The translations under genes and the position numbers were made by a program. From Bacillota bacterium (GTDB lineage: Bacteria > Bacillota > Clostridia > Christensenellales > Aristaeellaceae): DNA of 20,946 bases. The stretch spans positions 1-20,946 of the forward strand of contig JAEWVC010000071.1 in assembly GCA_023459275.1 (NCBI GenBank), in the 5' to 3' direction. Below the pieces are notes generated by a model that had not been told where the DNA came from, made no database searches, and saw nothing but the letters and a program-made list of their open reading frames with translations. Below, one piece after another: positions 1 to 7,130 of the stretch. Position 1 is the first letter of the stretch. Each line of letters starts with the position of its first letter.

Positions 1-128
1 ATCCAAATATCGCCATTTTCCGTTCGCATTGAGATGTTTCCGCCGGTTGCGGTCGTGAGTCCGCGCGCGTAAATGCGGCGCATAATCGCGGCGACCTGAC
101 CCGCGGGCGTTAAAGAAAAGAATTTCAT
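1..128 (-). CDS. Class II aldolase/adducin-family protein, N-terminal part (runs off left edge)
   Basis: Reading the minus strand from the ATG at 128 gives 42 codons, open to the window edge. The product begins MKFFSLTPAGQ and contains TTATGGNISMR followed by NGDIW. The GGNIS-x-R turn after a helix is the N-terminal signature of the class II aldolase family (fuculose/rhamnulose-phosphate aldolases, ribulose-phosphate 4-epimerases), where it helps bind substrate phosphate. These enzymes are cytosolic and depend on a divalent metal; the metal-binding histidines would lie outside the window. An AGGAA ribosome binding site lies about 9 bases upstream. The nearby ATG at 133 is followed at once by a stop, which fixes the start at 128. 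An extended -10 promoter lies at 177-205. The substrate cannot be told from this fragment. Confidence 0.72.
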   Translation of the reverse strand, partial: MKFFSLTPAGQVAAIMRRIYARGLTTATGGNISMRTENGDIW

Positions 129-176
129 TTCATAGTTCCTTTTTAAACAAAATTATGAGCATTTTCAATCTGTTCG

Positions 177-205
177 ATTATAGCATAGCCGCTTTTGTTT
201 GTCTT
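177..205 (-). promoter_or_regulatory. Sigma-A promoter of the class II aldolase gene
   Basis: On the minus strand a perfect TATAAT (177-182) is preceded by TGC, making an extended -10. AAGACA (200-205, 4 of 6 consensus) lies 17 bases upstream. The predicted transcription start is about 45 bases before the ATG at 128. Confidence 0.55.
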
Positions 206-258
206 TCTTTCCGGCAATCCGATCGATCAGATTCGCTCCGGATTCGGCGTTCACACTG

Positions 259-287
259 TTGACTTTTTGTCGGTCAGATGCTATCAT
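259..287 (+). promoter_or_regulatory. Sigma-A promoter of tRNA-Pro
   Basis: TTGACT (259-264) and TATCAT (282-287) are separated by exactly 17 bases, with TGC before the -10 (extended -10). The predicted start is a few bases before the mature tRNA 5' end at 300, as expected for a single tRNA gene. Confidence 0.7.
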
Positions 288-299
288 AAACAACGCCGT

Positions 300-376
300 C
301 TGGGTGTAGCGCAGTTTGGTAGCGTGCTTGAATGGGGTTCAAGAGGCCGGAGGTTCAAATCCTCTCACCCAGACCA
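300..376 (+). tRNA. tRNA-Pro (anticodon GGG)
   Basis: A complete 77-base cloverleaf. The acceptor arm CTGGGTG (300-306) pairs with CACCCAG (366-372). The D arm is GCGC/GCGT, the anticodon stem CTTGA/TCAAG, and the 7-base loop ATGGGGT has anticodon GGG. The T arm GGAGG/CCTCT carries a TTCAAAT loop. The discriminator is A, as usual for proline, and CCA is genome-encoded at 374-376. It reads CCC and CCU codons. It has its own promoter and terminator, so it is probably a single-gene unit. Confidence 0.95.
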
Positions 377-383
377 TGAAAAG

Positions 384-416
384 AGCCAGCAATCTCAACG
401 GGTTGCGGGCTTTTTT
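384..416 (+). terminator. Intrinsic terminator of tRNA-Pro
   Basis: AGCC-A-GCAA (384-392) pairs with TTGC-G-GGCT (403-411) with one mismatch, followed by a run of T to 416. It begins 8 bases after the tRNA CCA end. Confidence 0.8.
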
Positions 417-551
417 GATTTTGCCAAAAACACAAAAAAGTACACGTTTGCTTTTTTGCGGGTACGGATTTCAGGCTTGCCATACCATGTTTCAGCGATT
501 GACTCCGCTTCCTCGGCACGCTATCAAGCAGGTTAAAAATATAAAAGTGCT

Positions 552-604
552 AAAAAGGCTGGTATCCGCTGCCCGTTTGCAAGCTTCGGATACCAGCCCT
601 TTTT
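552..604. terminator. Bidirectional intrinsic terminator
   Basis: A perfect 12-bp stem, GGCTGGTATCCG (557-568) with CGGATACCAGCC (587-598), is flanked by five A on the left and five T on the right. It can therefore end transcription from both sides: read-through from the tRNA unit on plus and the SH3 remnant on minus. The stretch 418-551 before it holds no convincing gene, only a weak A/T-rich hairpin at 433-458. Confidence 0.8.
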
Positions 605-653
605 GATACCGCACGTTGTGCTTGCCAGTTACCCTGGCAACCTATCAGCCCGA

Positions 654-839
654 TCAGCTTTTCACCAGGTATGCCGTCATGACAAATCCCCGGATGCCGC
701 CCACTTCAATTTCACACCATTCACTGCCGTATTTGATGATGGTCACAGCGGTGCCGGTTCTGAATTCGCCAGCCTTGCGGCTGCCGCTGTCCGGGAGGAG
801 GCCAGGACTCCGGGGCGCATTTTGGTGAGTGCCTCCCAC
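654..839 (-). pseudogene. C-terminal SH3b-domain remnant, apparently frameshifted
   Basis: The last 40 residues of this minus-strand frame (from AGEFRTGTAVTII through GSEWCEIEVGG to GFVMTAYLVKS and a stop) read like the end of a bacterial SH3 domain, as found at the C-terminus of cell-wall hydrolases and envelope proteins of Clostridia. The front half does not fit well in this frame. An SH3-like opening (LTKMRPG) appears in the neighbouring minus frame around 785-815, which suggests a frameshift inside the domain. A stop codon lies just before the GTG at 839, and no ribosome binding site precedes that GTG. Further upstream (912-992, minus) one frame gives another weak SH3-like string (DVIGTYAV). 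The best reading is a decayed gene end. A functional 61-residue protein is less likely. Confidence 0.4.
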
Positions 840-860
840 AAGTTAAAGGTATATGCCGTA

Positions 861-912
861 TGCCCATAAAACAGCCTTGAAACCGGATAGTTTCAAAGCT
901 GCTTTATGGGCA
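861..912 (-). repeat. Long hairpin (23-bp arms, 6-base loop)
   Basis: Arms 861-883 and 890-912 are inverted copies around the loop CGGATA, with 21 of 23 positions complementary. The two exceptions are A/C and C/A oppositions on the plus strand, which become G-U wobbles in minus-strand RNA, so the minus transcript folds as an unbroken 23-bp helix. It lies about 80 bases past the stop of the ADP-ribosylglycohydrolase gene. No T run follows on either strand, so it is not a standard intrinsic terminator. It may be a 3'-UTR stabiliser or the remains of a small inverted-repeat element. Confidence 0.6.
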
Positions 913-992
913 AAGTATCAAGGATCAGAACTGCTAACCTTGGGGCCACAGCGTATGTGCCGATTACATCGCCCGTTCCCGCTGCCGTGTTA

Positions 993-2453
993 TCACCCCA
1001 TGACCCGGATGGGCACCAGGATCGATGAAGGCCGCCCGGGCGTTGTGATCTCCAATATGATGGAATTGACTGCATCCACCTGTTCACCGGCGCGGATGGT
1101 AAAGGGCGCGGAGGCGTGCTCCCGCCGCTTGCTGCCAAGCGCCGGGGTAAAGAGGCTTTTCCCGCATTCCACCTGCCAGCCTTCGGGGCATAGGAAGTTC
1201 AAACGGTAATGCTTCTGCTCCGGCAGCGTGTGCTGGATCATCGTGACCGTGCCGGTCAATTCACCGCCCGGGGCAAGCACAGGCTTGCTGTCAAACTCAA
1301 TCAGCGCGTCCGCATAGATGCCTTCGATGGTAAAGGAGTAGGGTTTCCGTTTTCCGATGGCATCCATAAAATTGCGGCCGAAAAAGTCTTCGGCTTTCAC
1401 ACCTTCCGTATCCGCCGTTTCGCCGATGCAAACGGCCGCTTTTCTGCCGCCAAAAATCTCCTGCTGATCCTGCCGCAGCGTGACCGGCAGCAGGTTGAAG
1501 ACACAGTCGGTCAGTTCCGTGCAGTTGAGCGGAAAACGGCCGTGCCCGTTCGTCAGGCAGATGCTCTTGATGTCATCGCCGATATACGCCATCCAGTCCT
1601 TCGGAATCGCGGCCATGCCGCCCATGATGCCCAGCAGGGAGCCCAGGGTGGCACCGGTGCAGTCAGTGTCGTCACCGCAGTCGACAGCATAAATCAGCGA
1701 CTGCTTGAAATCGCCTTCGCCATAAAGCAGGCCCAGCACCACATACCCTACGTTGGCTGGAGCCTGGAACCAGCCCAAATCCCCGCTGTCCTTGACCAGC
1801 ATTTCCCGGCATTCCTTCCAGGAAACGCCGTCGGCATAGGCCTTCATGACCAGTTTTGCGCTGCGGGCCACCCGGCAGTTTTCCGGAATTTTGGAAAGGC
1901 CGATCTCCAGCAGGTGATGGGCATCATGAATGACAAACGCGGCGCTCTCCATGGCAGCCACAAAGATGGCGGCATAGGTGCCTTCGCCAAAGCCGTGATC
2001 CACACTTGCATCCTCAAAGGCCAGGCGGATGGCCTTATCCGGCAGCGCCGGATAGAGGCAGGCCCAGACCTCTGTGCGGATCCACGCGCCGTTGGAATGT
2101 TTCCATTCTTCGTTGTTGATTTCTCCGCTCATGGGCGGGAGCACGCCGTCCCGCATGTTGGCCTTCCCCACGCCGTATTCGTTCCAGTTGGGCGTGATGT
2201 AGCTCAGCCAGTATTCACCCAGCACCTTGCTGTTGATGGCCTCCGGGCCCAATTCGTTCACAGCCCGCAGCCACACCAGCTGCAGATCCAGATCGTCGTT
2301 GGGCAGCGGCTCCCCCATCTTGGACGCAAAGCCGTGGATGTCCTGCATTTCCTGTTTCCCTTCATACGGTGTGCCCAGCGTGCCGCCAATGTTTTTGCCA
2401 ATCCAGCAGGCGTAGATGCGGCCGCGCAGGTATTCCCGGGAGAATTGAATCAT
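993..2453 (-). CDS. ADP-ribosylglycohydrolase-family protein with C-terminal beta-domain
   Basis: 486 residues, no signal peptide, hence cytosolic. The family fold is marked by PNDDLDLQ (residues 51-58) near the N-terminus and GDDTDCTGA (260-268) with a following glycine-rich helix. In this family these acidic clusters bind two metal ions and hydrolyse an N- or O-glycosidic bond to ribose, usually on ADP-ribosylated substrates. From about residue 370 the chain changes to a beta-rich segment (PVLAPGGELTGTV, then FTIRAGEQV) that looks like an Ig-like accessory domain and is not part of the minimal family. The start ATG at 2453 has AGGAGGAG 5-6 bases upstream. It is divergent from an AraC regulator, which probably controls it. 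The physiological substrate is unknown; many relatives beside sugar genes may act on small glycosides instead of ADP-ribosylated protein. Confidence 0.85.
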   Translation of the reverse strand: MIQFSREYLRGRIYACWIGKNIGGTLGTPYEGKQEMQDIHGFASKMGEPLPNDDLDLQLVWLRAVNELGPEAINSKVLGEYWLSYITPNWNEYGVGKANMRDGVLPPMSGEINNEEWKHSNGAWIRTEVWACLYPALPDKAIRLAFEDASVDHGFGEGTYAAIFVAAMESAAFVIHDAHHLLEIGLSKIPENCRVARSAKLVMKAYADGVSWKECREMLVKDSGDLGWFQAPANVGYVVLGLLYGEGDFKQSLIYAVDCGDDTDCTGATLGSLLGIMGGMAAIPKDWMAYIGDDIKSICLTNGHGRFPLNCTELTDCVFNLLPVTLRQDQQEIFGGRKAAVCIGETADTEGVKAEDFFGRNFMDAIGKRKPYSFTIEGIYADALIEFDSKPVLAPGGELTGTVTMIQHTLPEQKHYRLNFLCPEGWQVECGKSLFTPALGSKRREHASAPFTIRAGEQVDAVNSIILEITTPGRPSSILVPIRVMG

Positions 2454-2467
2454 ATAGGCTCCTCCTC

Positions 2468-2496
2468 TTGCGTACCGGAACTGTCTTTACTATAAT
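2468..2496 (+). promoter_or_regulatory. Promoter of the AraC regulator in the divergent intergenic region
   Basis: A perfect TATAAT (2491-2496) lies 17 bases after TTGCGT (2468-2473, 3 of 6). The intergenic space to the divergent gene is only 84 bases, so a factor bound here would affect both genes. A TATAGT on the minus strand (2489-2494) overlaps the plus -10, but no good minus -35 is visible. Confidence 0.5.
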
Positions 2497-2537
2497 GCTT
2501 TCATTGAGTCTCATCTATGTGAAGCAGGTAAAAAACC

Positions 2538-3419
2538 ATGCGGAATCGCTCAATTTCTGGTTTGCCGTCTTTCTATGTCTCTGCGGCGCCCTCCAGGCTG
2601 GATAATCGGGAAGGCAAGCCCGGGCCCCTGGAGGTATTCGATATCACCTACCTTCATTTTCATTCCCTTCTGGAACTGGGTGTCTGCTTCGCAGGCCGGG
2701 GCTGCTGTATTGTGGAAGGAAAGGAATACCCCTTTTCAGCAGGGGATGTACAGATCATCTTCCCCTTTCAGCACCACCTTTCCCGAAGCGAAGGCGGCGC
2801 TTACAGCCAATGGCTATGGCTGAGCATCGATCCCATGCATTTGCTCAGCCAATGGGGTGCCCCTGATCTGCCGCGGCTGGAGAAGCTGCTGTATACGAAA
2901 ATGGGGCTATGCGGAATCATTGACCGCGAACGGTATCCGCTCATCGCGGATTTGACCGCCCGGGTAACGCTGCCCGGTGAAGAAAACAGGCGGTTAACCT
3001 GCCTCTGCGCACTGATAGAAGAACTGGCCGGAGAATTGGAGGGCATGCCGCCGCTGGCGTTGCGGCCCAGCCGGCACTTTTTGCGGCTGGAACCCGCGCT
3101 CAAAGCGGTGCAGCGTTCGCTGGAGCTTTGTGAAGCCCCGGCAATTTCCAGCCTGTCAAGCGCCTGCGCGCTGAGCCCCGCCCCCTTCCGGCGGGCTTTT
3201 CATCAGGTGATGGGGCAGTCTCCCCGGCAGTACGTCCGTACCTGCCAGATGAAAAAAGCGCAGCAACTGCTGCTGCTGACAGATGAGCCAATCACGCAGA
3301 TCGCGCAATCGGTCGGATATGCGGACGTATCCGGCTTTAACCGGCATTTTCTGCTCGCGTTCGGCATACCGCCGCGGCGGTACCGCGCCTGCTTTTCAGG
3401 GATGTCCGTGCCGGATTAA
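2538..3419 (+). CDS. AraC-family transcriptional regulator
   Basis: 293 residues. The N-terminal half is a cupin-like sensing domain: the HFHSLLELG stretch with its histidines (about residues 38-46), then glycine-rich strands ending in GDVQIIFPFQHH. The C-terminal 100 residues are the double helix-turn-helix of the AraC family: a first HTH around ISSLSSACALSPAPFRRAF and a second in EPITQIAQSVGYADVSGF followed by the conserved PPRRYR end. The length is normal for the family. The GCAGG about 9 bases before the ATG is a modest ribosome binding site. It is cytosolic and most likely binds a small sugar-like ligand to regulate the divergent ADP-ribosylglycohydrolase gene and perhaps the hydrolase unit starting at 3709. 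The ligand cannot be inferred. Confidence 0.88.
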   Translation: MRNRSISGLPSFYVSAAPSRLDNREGKPGPLEVFDITYLHFHSLLELGVCFAGRGCCIVEGKEYPFSAGDVQIIFPFQHHLSRSEGGAYSQWLWLSIDPMHLLSQWGAPDLPRLEKLLYTKMGLCGIIDRERYPLIADLTARVTLPGEENRRLTCLCALIEELAGELEGMPPLALRPSRHFLRLEPALKAVQRSLELCEAPAISSLSSACALSPAPFRRAFHQVMGQSPRQYVRTCQMKKAQQLLLLTDEPITQIAQSVGYADVSGFNRHFLLAFGIPPRRYRACFSGMSVPD

Positions 3420-3634
3420 GCAGCTGCGGCACCTGCCAAACAGCGTTAGCATCCCTGCCCTTTTAAAGCAGGGCAGTCTCAATTTGAAATTTTCCGGCAA
3501 AAGAGAGGATGCATCCGAAAATCCAGGGCAACCGGAAATCCCCAGGCCTTCGGGTACACAGTTTATTCTATTTTCGCTATTTATACCTAGACGTAAATCC
3601 AAATGAGACCACCTGCCTTTTAAGCCGGCACGTC

Positions 3635-3662
3635 TTGACAAGAAAATACAATGCTGTATACT
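3635..3662 (+). promoter_or_regulatory. Strong sigma-A promoter of the SGNH hydrolase unit
   Basis: A perfect TTGACA (3635-3640) and TATACT (3657-3662, 5 of 6) with a 16-base spacer. The predicted start is about 40 bases before the ATG at 3709. The rest of the gap (3420-3634) holds only a 6-bp hairpin, CCCTGC/GCAGGG near 3453-3474, without a T run. Confidence 0.75.
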
Positions 3663-3708
3663 CAAATCAAATTCTTCCAGGGCAAATGAAAACAGGGAGA
3701 TGGCCTGC

Positions 3709-4710
3709 ATGAAGCGGTTGACCTGCGCGGATGCGCCTATCCAAACCTTTGGTCTGCTGCGTACCCTTTTACCGCAGCATTTTTACAGGCTCCCGCCAAG
3801 CCTGGACAATGAGCTGCCCGAAAAGCTGGCGGTCCGGGGAAAGAGCCCTGTGGGCGGACGTGTCCGGTTCAGGACCGATGCCGCGGAAGTCACGGTAAGG
3901 ATGGAGCTTGAAACACTGACGGTTGATTGGGCGATCGCGCTATGCGGGTCCGCGGGAGCGGTGGCCGCCGTGGGCACAGGAAGGGACATGCGGTATGCAG
4001 GGCCCGTCTCTCCCCGGAGCTACGATCAAAAGTCCCTTGTGTTCAGTTTCAAAAAAACGGCTTCCATGGAGGATGTGACGGTTTTTCTCCCGCGCAACGA
4101 GATCCTCCGCTCAGTGGAAATTGAGGTGGATGACCACGCGAAAGTGGAGGCGCCCACGCCATACAGCATTGGGAAGCCCATCGTGTTTTATGGGTCGTCC
4201 ATCACCGAGGGAGGCTGCTCCAGCCGCGTGACGAACGCCTATCCGGCCCTATTGTCCAAATGGCTCTTTTCTGACTATATAAACCTCGGTTTTTCAGGCG
4301 CCGCCAGGGGCGAACCCGCTATGGCCCGGTATATCGCCGGGCTTGAGATGAGCGCCTTCGTGTATGATTACGACCACAACGCGCCTTCCGCGGACCACCT
4401 CCGCGATACCCACGAACCGTTTTTCAGGATTATCCGGAAAATGAATCCGGACTTGCCCATTTTGATCCTGTCCAAACCCGATTTCGATTCCTCCCCGGCC
4501 GACGCCTCGGCCCGCAGGGATATCATCCGCAAGACCTATCTTCACGCGGTAGAGGCCGGGGATAAGCATGTTGTGTTCCTGGACGGGCAGACCTTCTTCG
4601 GGGAGGCGGACAGGCCGGAATGCACCGTTGACGGATGCCACCCCAATGACCTTGGCTTTATGCGGATGGCGGAAGTTATCTATCCGTATTTGAAGCATGT
4701 TCTCAAATAA
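3709..4710 (+). CDS. Two-domain SGNH/GDSL hydrolase (probable carbohydrate esterase)
   Basis: 333 residues from the ATG at 3709. That start is preferred over the in-frame ATG at 3700 because GGGAG (3695-3699) is 9 bases from 3709 but abuts 3700. Residues 1-150 form a beta-rich N-terminal domain (GGRVRFRTDAAEVTVR). The SGNH domain follows: block I GSSITEGG with Ser164 as nucleophile (GSS in place of GDS), block II glycine in NLGFSGAA, block III Asn224 in DYDHNAP, and block V Asp308/His311 in DGCHPND. This arrangement matches the GxDLY plus Lipase_GDSL_3 architecture, whose members remove acyl (often acetyl) groups from carbohydrates. There is no signal peptide, so it acts in the cytosol on imported material. 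It is first in a unit with the glutaminase-like gene and a sulfatase remnant. Confidence 0.83.
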   Translation: MKRLTCADAPIQTFGLLRTLLPQHFYRLPPSLDNELPEKLAVRGKSPVGGRVRFRTDAAEVTVRMELETLTVDWAIALCGSAGAVAAVGTGRDMRYAGPVSPRSYDQKSLVFSFKKTASMEDVTVFLPRNEILRSVEIEVDDHAKVEAPTPYSIGKPIVFYGSSITEGGCSSRVTNAYPALLSKWLFSDYINLGFSGAARGEPAMARYIAGLEMSAFVYDYDHNAPSADHLRDTHEPFFRIIRKMNPDLPILILSKPDFDSSPADASARRDIIRKTYLHAVEAGDKHVVFLDGQTFFGEADRPECTVDGCHPNDLGFMRMAEVIYPYLKHVLK

Positions 4711-4728
4711 AACCGCAGGGGGCGCCCT

Positions 4729-5049
4729 GTGCCCGGGCGGGTGGATAGTGCTTGCCTCCCCGCCCCTGCAGCGCACTCCAAGGGCTACCGGCAAGACGGG
4801 CAGGAACTGCTGTTTGACCATACTGCCGGCCCGTATCAAATGCATAGCCAGGCGGATGATCCCGCCTGTGAAAGGCTCAAAAGCGGCCTGAAGGAAAAAA
4901 TGCTGGCCAGGATGGCCCTGACCGGGGACCGCTTTGAACAAACTTCCTGCTATGAAGATCATTGGGTCAAGGACCGGCTGATCCTGAAGACAGCCGCCTG
5001 CGGCCAAATCTGTGCAATAATATGGAGGATGGCTTTATGCAAACCATGA
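4729..5049 (+). pseudogene. C-terminal remnant of a sulfatase
   Basis: The frame from about 4785 to 4992 reads QELLFDHTAGPYQMHSQADDP, then helical residues rich in Lys/Arg, then GDRFE and YEDHWVKDRL. This is the usual C-terminal end of formylglycine-dependent sulfatases, where a line like ELLFDLENDPYQMHNLADDP is followed by a last helix. No N-terminal catalytic part (CxPSR motif, metal-binding aspartates) exists upstream: the previous gene ends at 4710, so about nine tenths of the gene is missing. The frame runs on through the ribosome binding site of the next gene and stops at 5049, 13 bases inside it. It looks like the scar of a deletion. A GTG opens the frame at 4729, but translation is doubtful. 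Confidence 0.6.
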
Positions 5050-6980
5050 CAAGGCTTCCGGCGCTTCCCCTGGTAACCAACGACCCCTATTTTTCCATCT
5101 GGTGCGCCGCGGACAGACTGACGGACGCGGACACCACCCACTGGGCAGGGGACAGAAAGCGCCTGCGGGGCAGGCTTGTCATCGATGGCAAGGTCTTCCG
5201 TTTCCTGGGCCGGGGCGAAGGCGCGGCCATGGAAACCGTTTCCCTGGCCGTAACGCCCACTGCCACCACCTCCGTTATGGAGGCGGCCGGAGTGCGGCTT
5301 ACCCTTTCCTTTACCACCCCGCTGCTGCTTGCCGACCCCGACCTGATGTCCACGCCTATCACCCTGATCGATGCCCGCCTGGAGGCCGCGGACGGCGCGG
5401 GCCATGAGGTATCCTTCTCCTTCACGGCCTTTGATGAATTGTGCTACGACGGCAAGGACCGCCCTCATATGCTGCAAGATGTGTTTGAGACGGATGGGCT
5501 GTCCGTGGCCTACATGGGTCAGCGCAGACAAAAGCTACTGTGCCATTCCGGGGACCATATCACCATCGATTGGGGCTATCTCTATCTGGCGGGGCAGGAA
5601 AGCCTCTCCGTCACCGAGGATGGCCTGGCGGCCGGCTTCAGCGCAGCGCTTGCGCCGGGTGCGGCCAGGGACGTAGCCCTCCTGATCGGTTATGACGACG
5701 TGGCCTCCATCAATTACTTTGGCATGCCCGCCAAGGCCTGGTGCTTCCGCAGCGGCAAAACGATGCTGGACGCCCTGAAGGAGTTCCAAGCGTCCCGCGG
5801 GGAGATCCTTGGCCGCTGCTCCGCCTTTGACCAAAGCCTGATGGCGGAAGCCGCCCAAAAGGGCGGAGAGGATTACCAGCTCATTTGCGCCGCCGCCTAC
5901 CGCCAGTGCATTGCCGCCCACAAGCTCATCGCCGATGAGAACGGAAAAATGGTGCTTCTCAGCAAGGAAAACGACTCCAACGGCTGCATTGGCACGGTGG
6001 ATGTCAGTTATCCTTCCGCGCCGCTGTTTTTGAAGTACAATCCGGAACTGGTGCGTGCCATGTGCCGACCGGTTTTGCGGTTCGCCCAGATGCCTGTATG
6101 GACGTACGATTTTGCTCCTCACGACGTGGGCCGGTATCCCCAGGCCACGGGCCAGGTATACGGTGCCAAGAAGCGCCCGCTCACCGGCGGGGAGGTCCGC
6201 AACGGCGATTTGCATCCCTGTTACTATCTATACCCCGCCAATTGCGATTGCTTTGACCTGGCGCGACAAATGCCGGTGGAGGAATGCGGCAACATGCTCA
6301 TCATGCTCTACGCCGCCGCGTTCTTTGACGGCGGCTTCTCCTTCACGGAGGCGGAGCTTGCGCTGCTTGAAAAATGGGTGGGCTATCTTTTGGCCTATGG
6401 CGAGGACCCCGGCGACCAGCTCTGCACCGATGACTTCGCGGGGCATCTCAACCGCAATGTCAACCTTTCCGCCAAGGCGCTGGTGGGTGTGGCCTGCTAC
6501 GCCGGCATCCTCAGGCGGCGCGGGGAGGAGAAAGCCGCGGCTTTTTACACCGCGGAAGCCAGGCGCATGGCGCAAAGCTGGCTCAGCCGCGCCGCGGTTA
6601 GCGGCGTAACTCCTCTCACCTTTGAAGGCCAGGGCTGGAGTATGAAATACAACCTGGCCTGGGACCGGGTGCTGAAATTGAATCTGATGGAGGACAGCTT
6701 TTACAAGCGGGAAACCGAAAGCTACCTGCCAAGGATCAACGCTTACGGCCTTCCCTTGGATTCCCGGCGCGCTTACACCAAGTCCGACTGGATCCTATGG
6801 ACAGCCGCCATGGCCCAGGACGCGGACACCTTCCTAAAGCTCATCGCCCCCGTTGCCAAATATTTGAGGGAATCCAAGACCCGCATTCCCTTCGGCGACT
6901 GGTATGACACGGAAACGGGCGACTATCTCCACTTCATCGCCCGCAGCGTCCAGGGTGGCGTGTTCATGCCGCTGATATAG
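5037..6980 (+). CDS. Glutaminase-A-like protein (DUF5127/DUF4965/DUF1793 type)
   Basis: 647 residues from the ATG at 5037, which has GGAGG 9 bases upstream; an in-frame ATG at 4962 lies inside the sulfatase remnant and lacks a site. The N-terminus PLVTNDPYFSIWCAADRLTD, followed by HWAGDRKRLRGRLVIDGKVF and later TPTATT, matches the beta-domain of the glutaminase A family (DUF4964/DUF5127). The part from about residue 280 to the end (GEDYQLICAAAYRQ, ENDSNGCIGTVDVSYPSAP, MPVWTYDFAPHDVGRYPQA) is the alpha-helical barrel of DUF4965/DUF1793, resembling glycoside hydrolase toroids. Family members are mostly secreted; this one has no signal peptide and should be cytosolic. The glutaminase activity was named from a fungal enzyme. 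In a sugar locus a glycosidase role is at least as likely. It is second intact gene of the unit begun at 3709 and ends 24 bases before a hairpin repeat. Confidence 0.82.
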   Translation: MQTMTRLPALPLVTNDPYFSIWCAADRLTDADTTHWAGDRKRLRGRLVIDGKVFRFLGRGEGAAMETVSLAVTPTATTSVMEAAGVRLTLSFTTPLLLADPDLMSTPITLIDARLEAADGAGHEVSFSFTAFDELCYDGKDRPHMLQDVFETDGLSVAYMGQRRQKLLCHSGDHITIDWGYLYLAGQESLSVTEDGLAAGFSAALAPGAARDVALLIGYDDVASINYFGMPAKAWCFRSGKTMLDALKEFQASRGEILGRCSAFDQSLMAEAAQKGGEDYQLICAAAYRQCIAAHKLIADENGKMVLLSKENDSNGCIGTVDVSYPSAPLFLKYNPELVRAMCRPVLRFAQMPVWTYDFAPHDVGRYPQATGQVYGAKKRPLTGGEVRNGDLHPCYYLYPANCDCFDLARQMPVEECGNMLIMLYAAAFFDGGFSFTEAELALLEKWVGYLLAYGEDPGDQLCTDDFAGHLNRNVNLSAKALVGVACYAGILRRRGEEKAAAFYTAEARRMAQSWLSRAAVSGVTPLTFEGQGWSMKYNLAWDRVLKLNLMEDSFYKRETESYLPRINAYGLPLDSRRAYTKSDWILWTAAMAQDADTFLKLIAPVAKYLRESKTRIPFGDWYDTETGDYLHFIARSVQGGVFMPLI

Positions 6981-7004
6981 GGATACGTTTCAGAGAGATG
7001 AAGA

Positions 7005-7062
7005 GAAGGGGGCTTTTTGAAAAAGCCCCCTTCCCGCGCCCTTCCCCCAAAATCTTTTGGAT
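7005..7062 (+). repeat. Hairpin repeat family, copy A
   Basis: A perfect 14-bp inverted repeat, GAAGGGGGCTTTTT (7005-7018) and its complement (7020-7033), around one base. It is followed by a tail CCGCGCCCTTC and a small second dyad CCAAAA-TC-TTTTGG (7047-7060). The tail is shared with copies at 15785-15843 (opposite orientation) and 20819-20881. It begins 24 bases after the stop at 6980 and may serve as the end of that transcript, although no T run follows the stem. Confidence 0.8.
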
Positions 7063-7100
7063 CATTTTGCAAAGTGTGCTCTGTTCGCGGCATACCGTGG

Positions 7101-7130
7101 TTCACTTTCCTGCGCCTTTTGTGATATAAT
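7101..7130 (+). promoter_or_regulatory. Promoter of the MATE transporter
   Basis: A perfect TATAAT (7125-7130) preceded by TGA (extended -10). TTCACT (7101-7106, 4 of 6) lies 18 bases upstream. It predicts a leader of roughly 120 bases before the ATG at 7261, holding one small hairpin (ACGGG-CAC-CCCGT, 7148-7160). I recognise no riboswitch class in the leader. Confidence 0.6.

Noticed and set aside
300..376. tRNA-Pro as an integration site of a genomic island
   Set aside because: No integrase gene and no long direct repeat of the tRNA 3' end is present in the window. The only partial match (CCTCTCACC near 6613) is nine bases inside a coding gene.
1209..2495. 428-codon open frame on the plus strand opposite the ADP-ribosylglycohydrolase gene
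   Set aside because: The minus frame has clear family motifs and a strong ribosome binding site. The plus frame is a high-GC shadow without recognisable domains.
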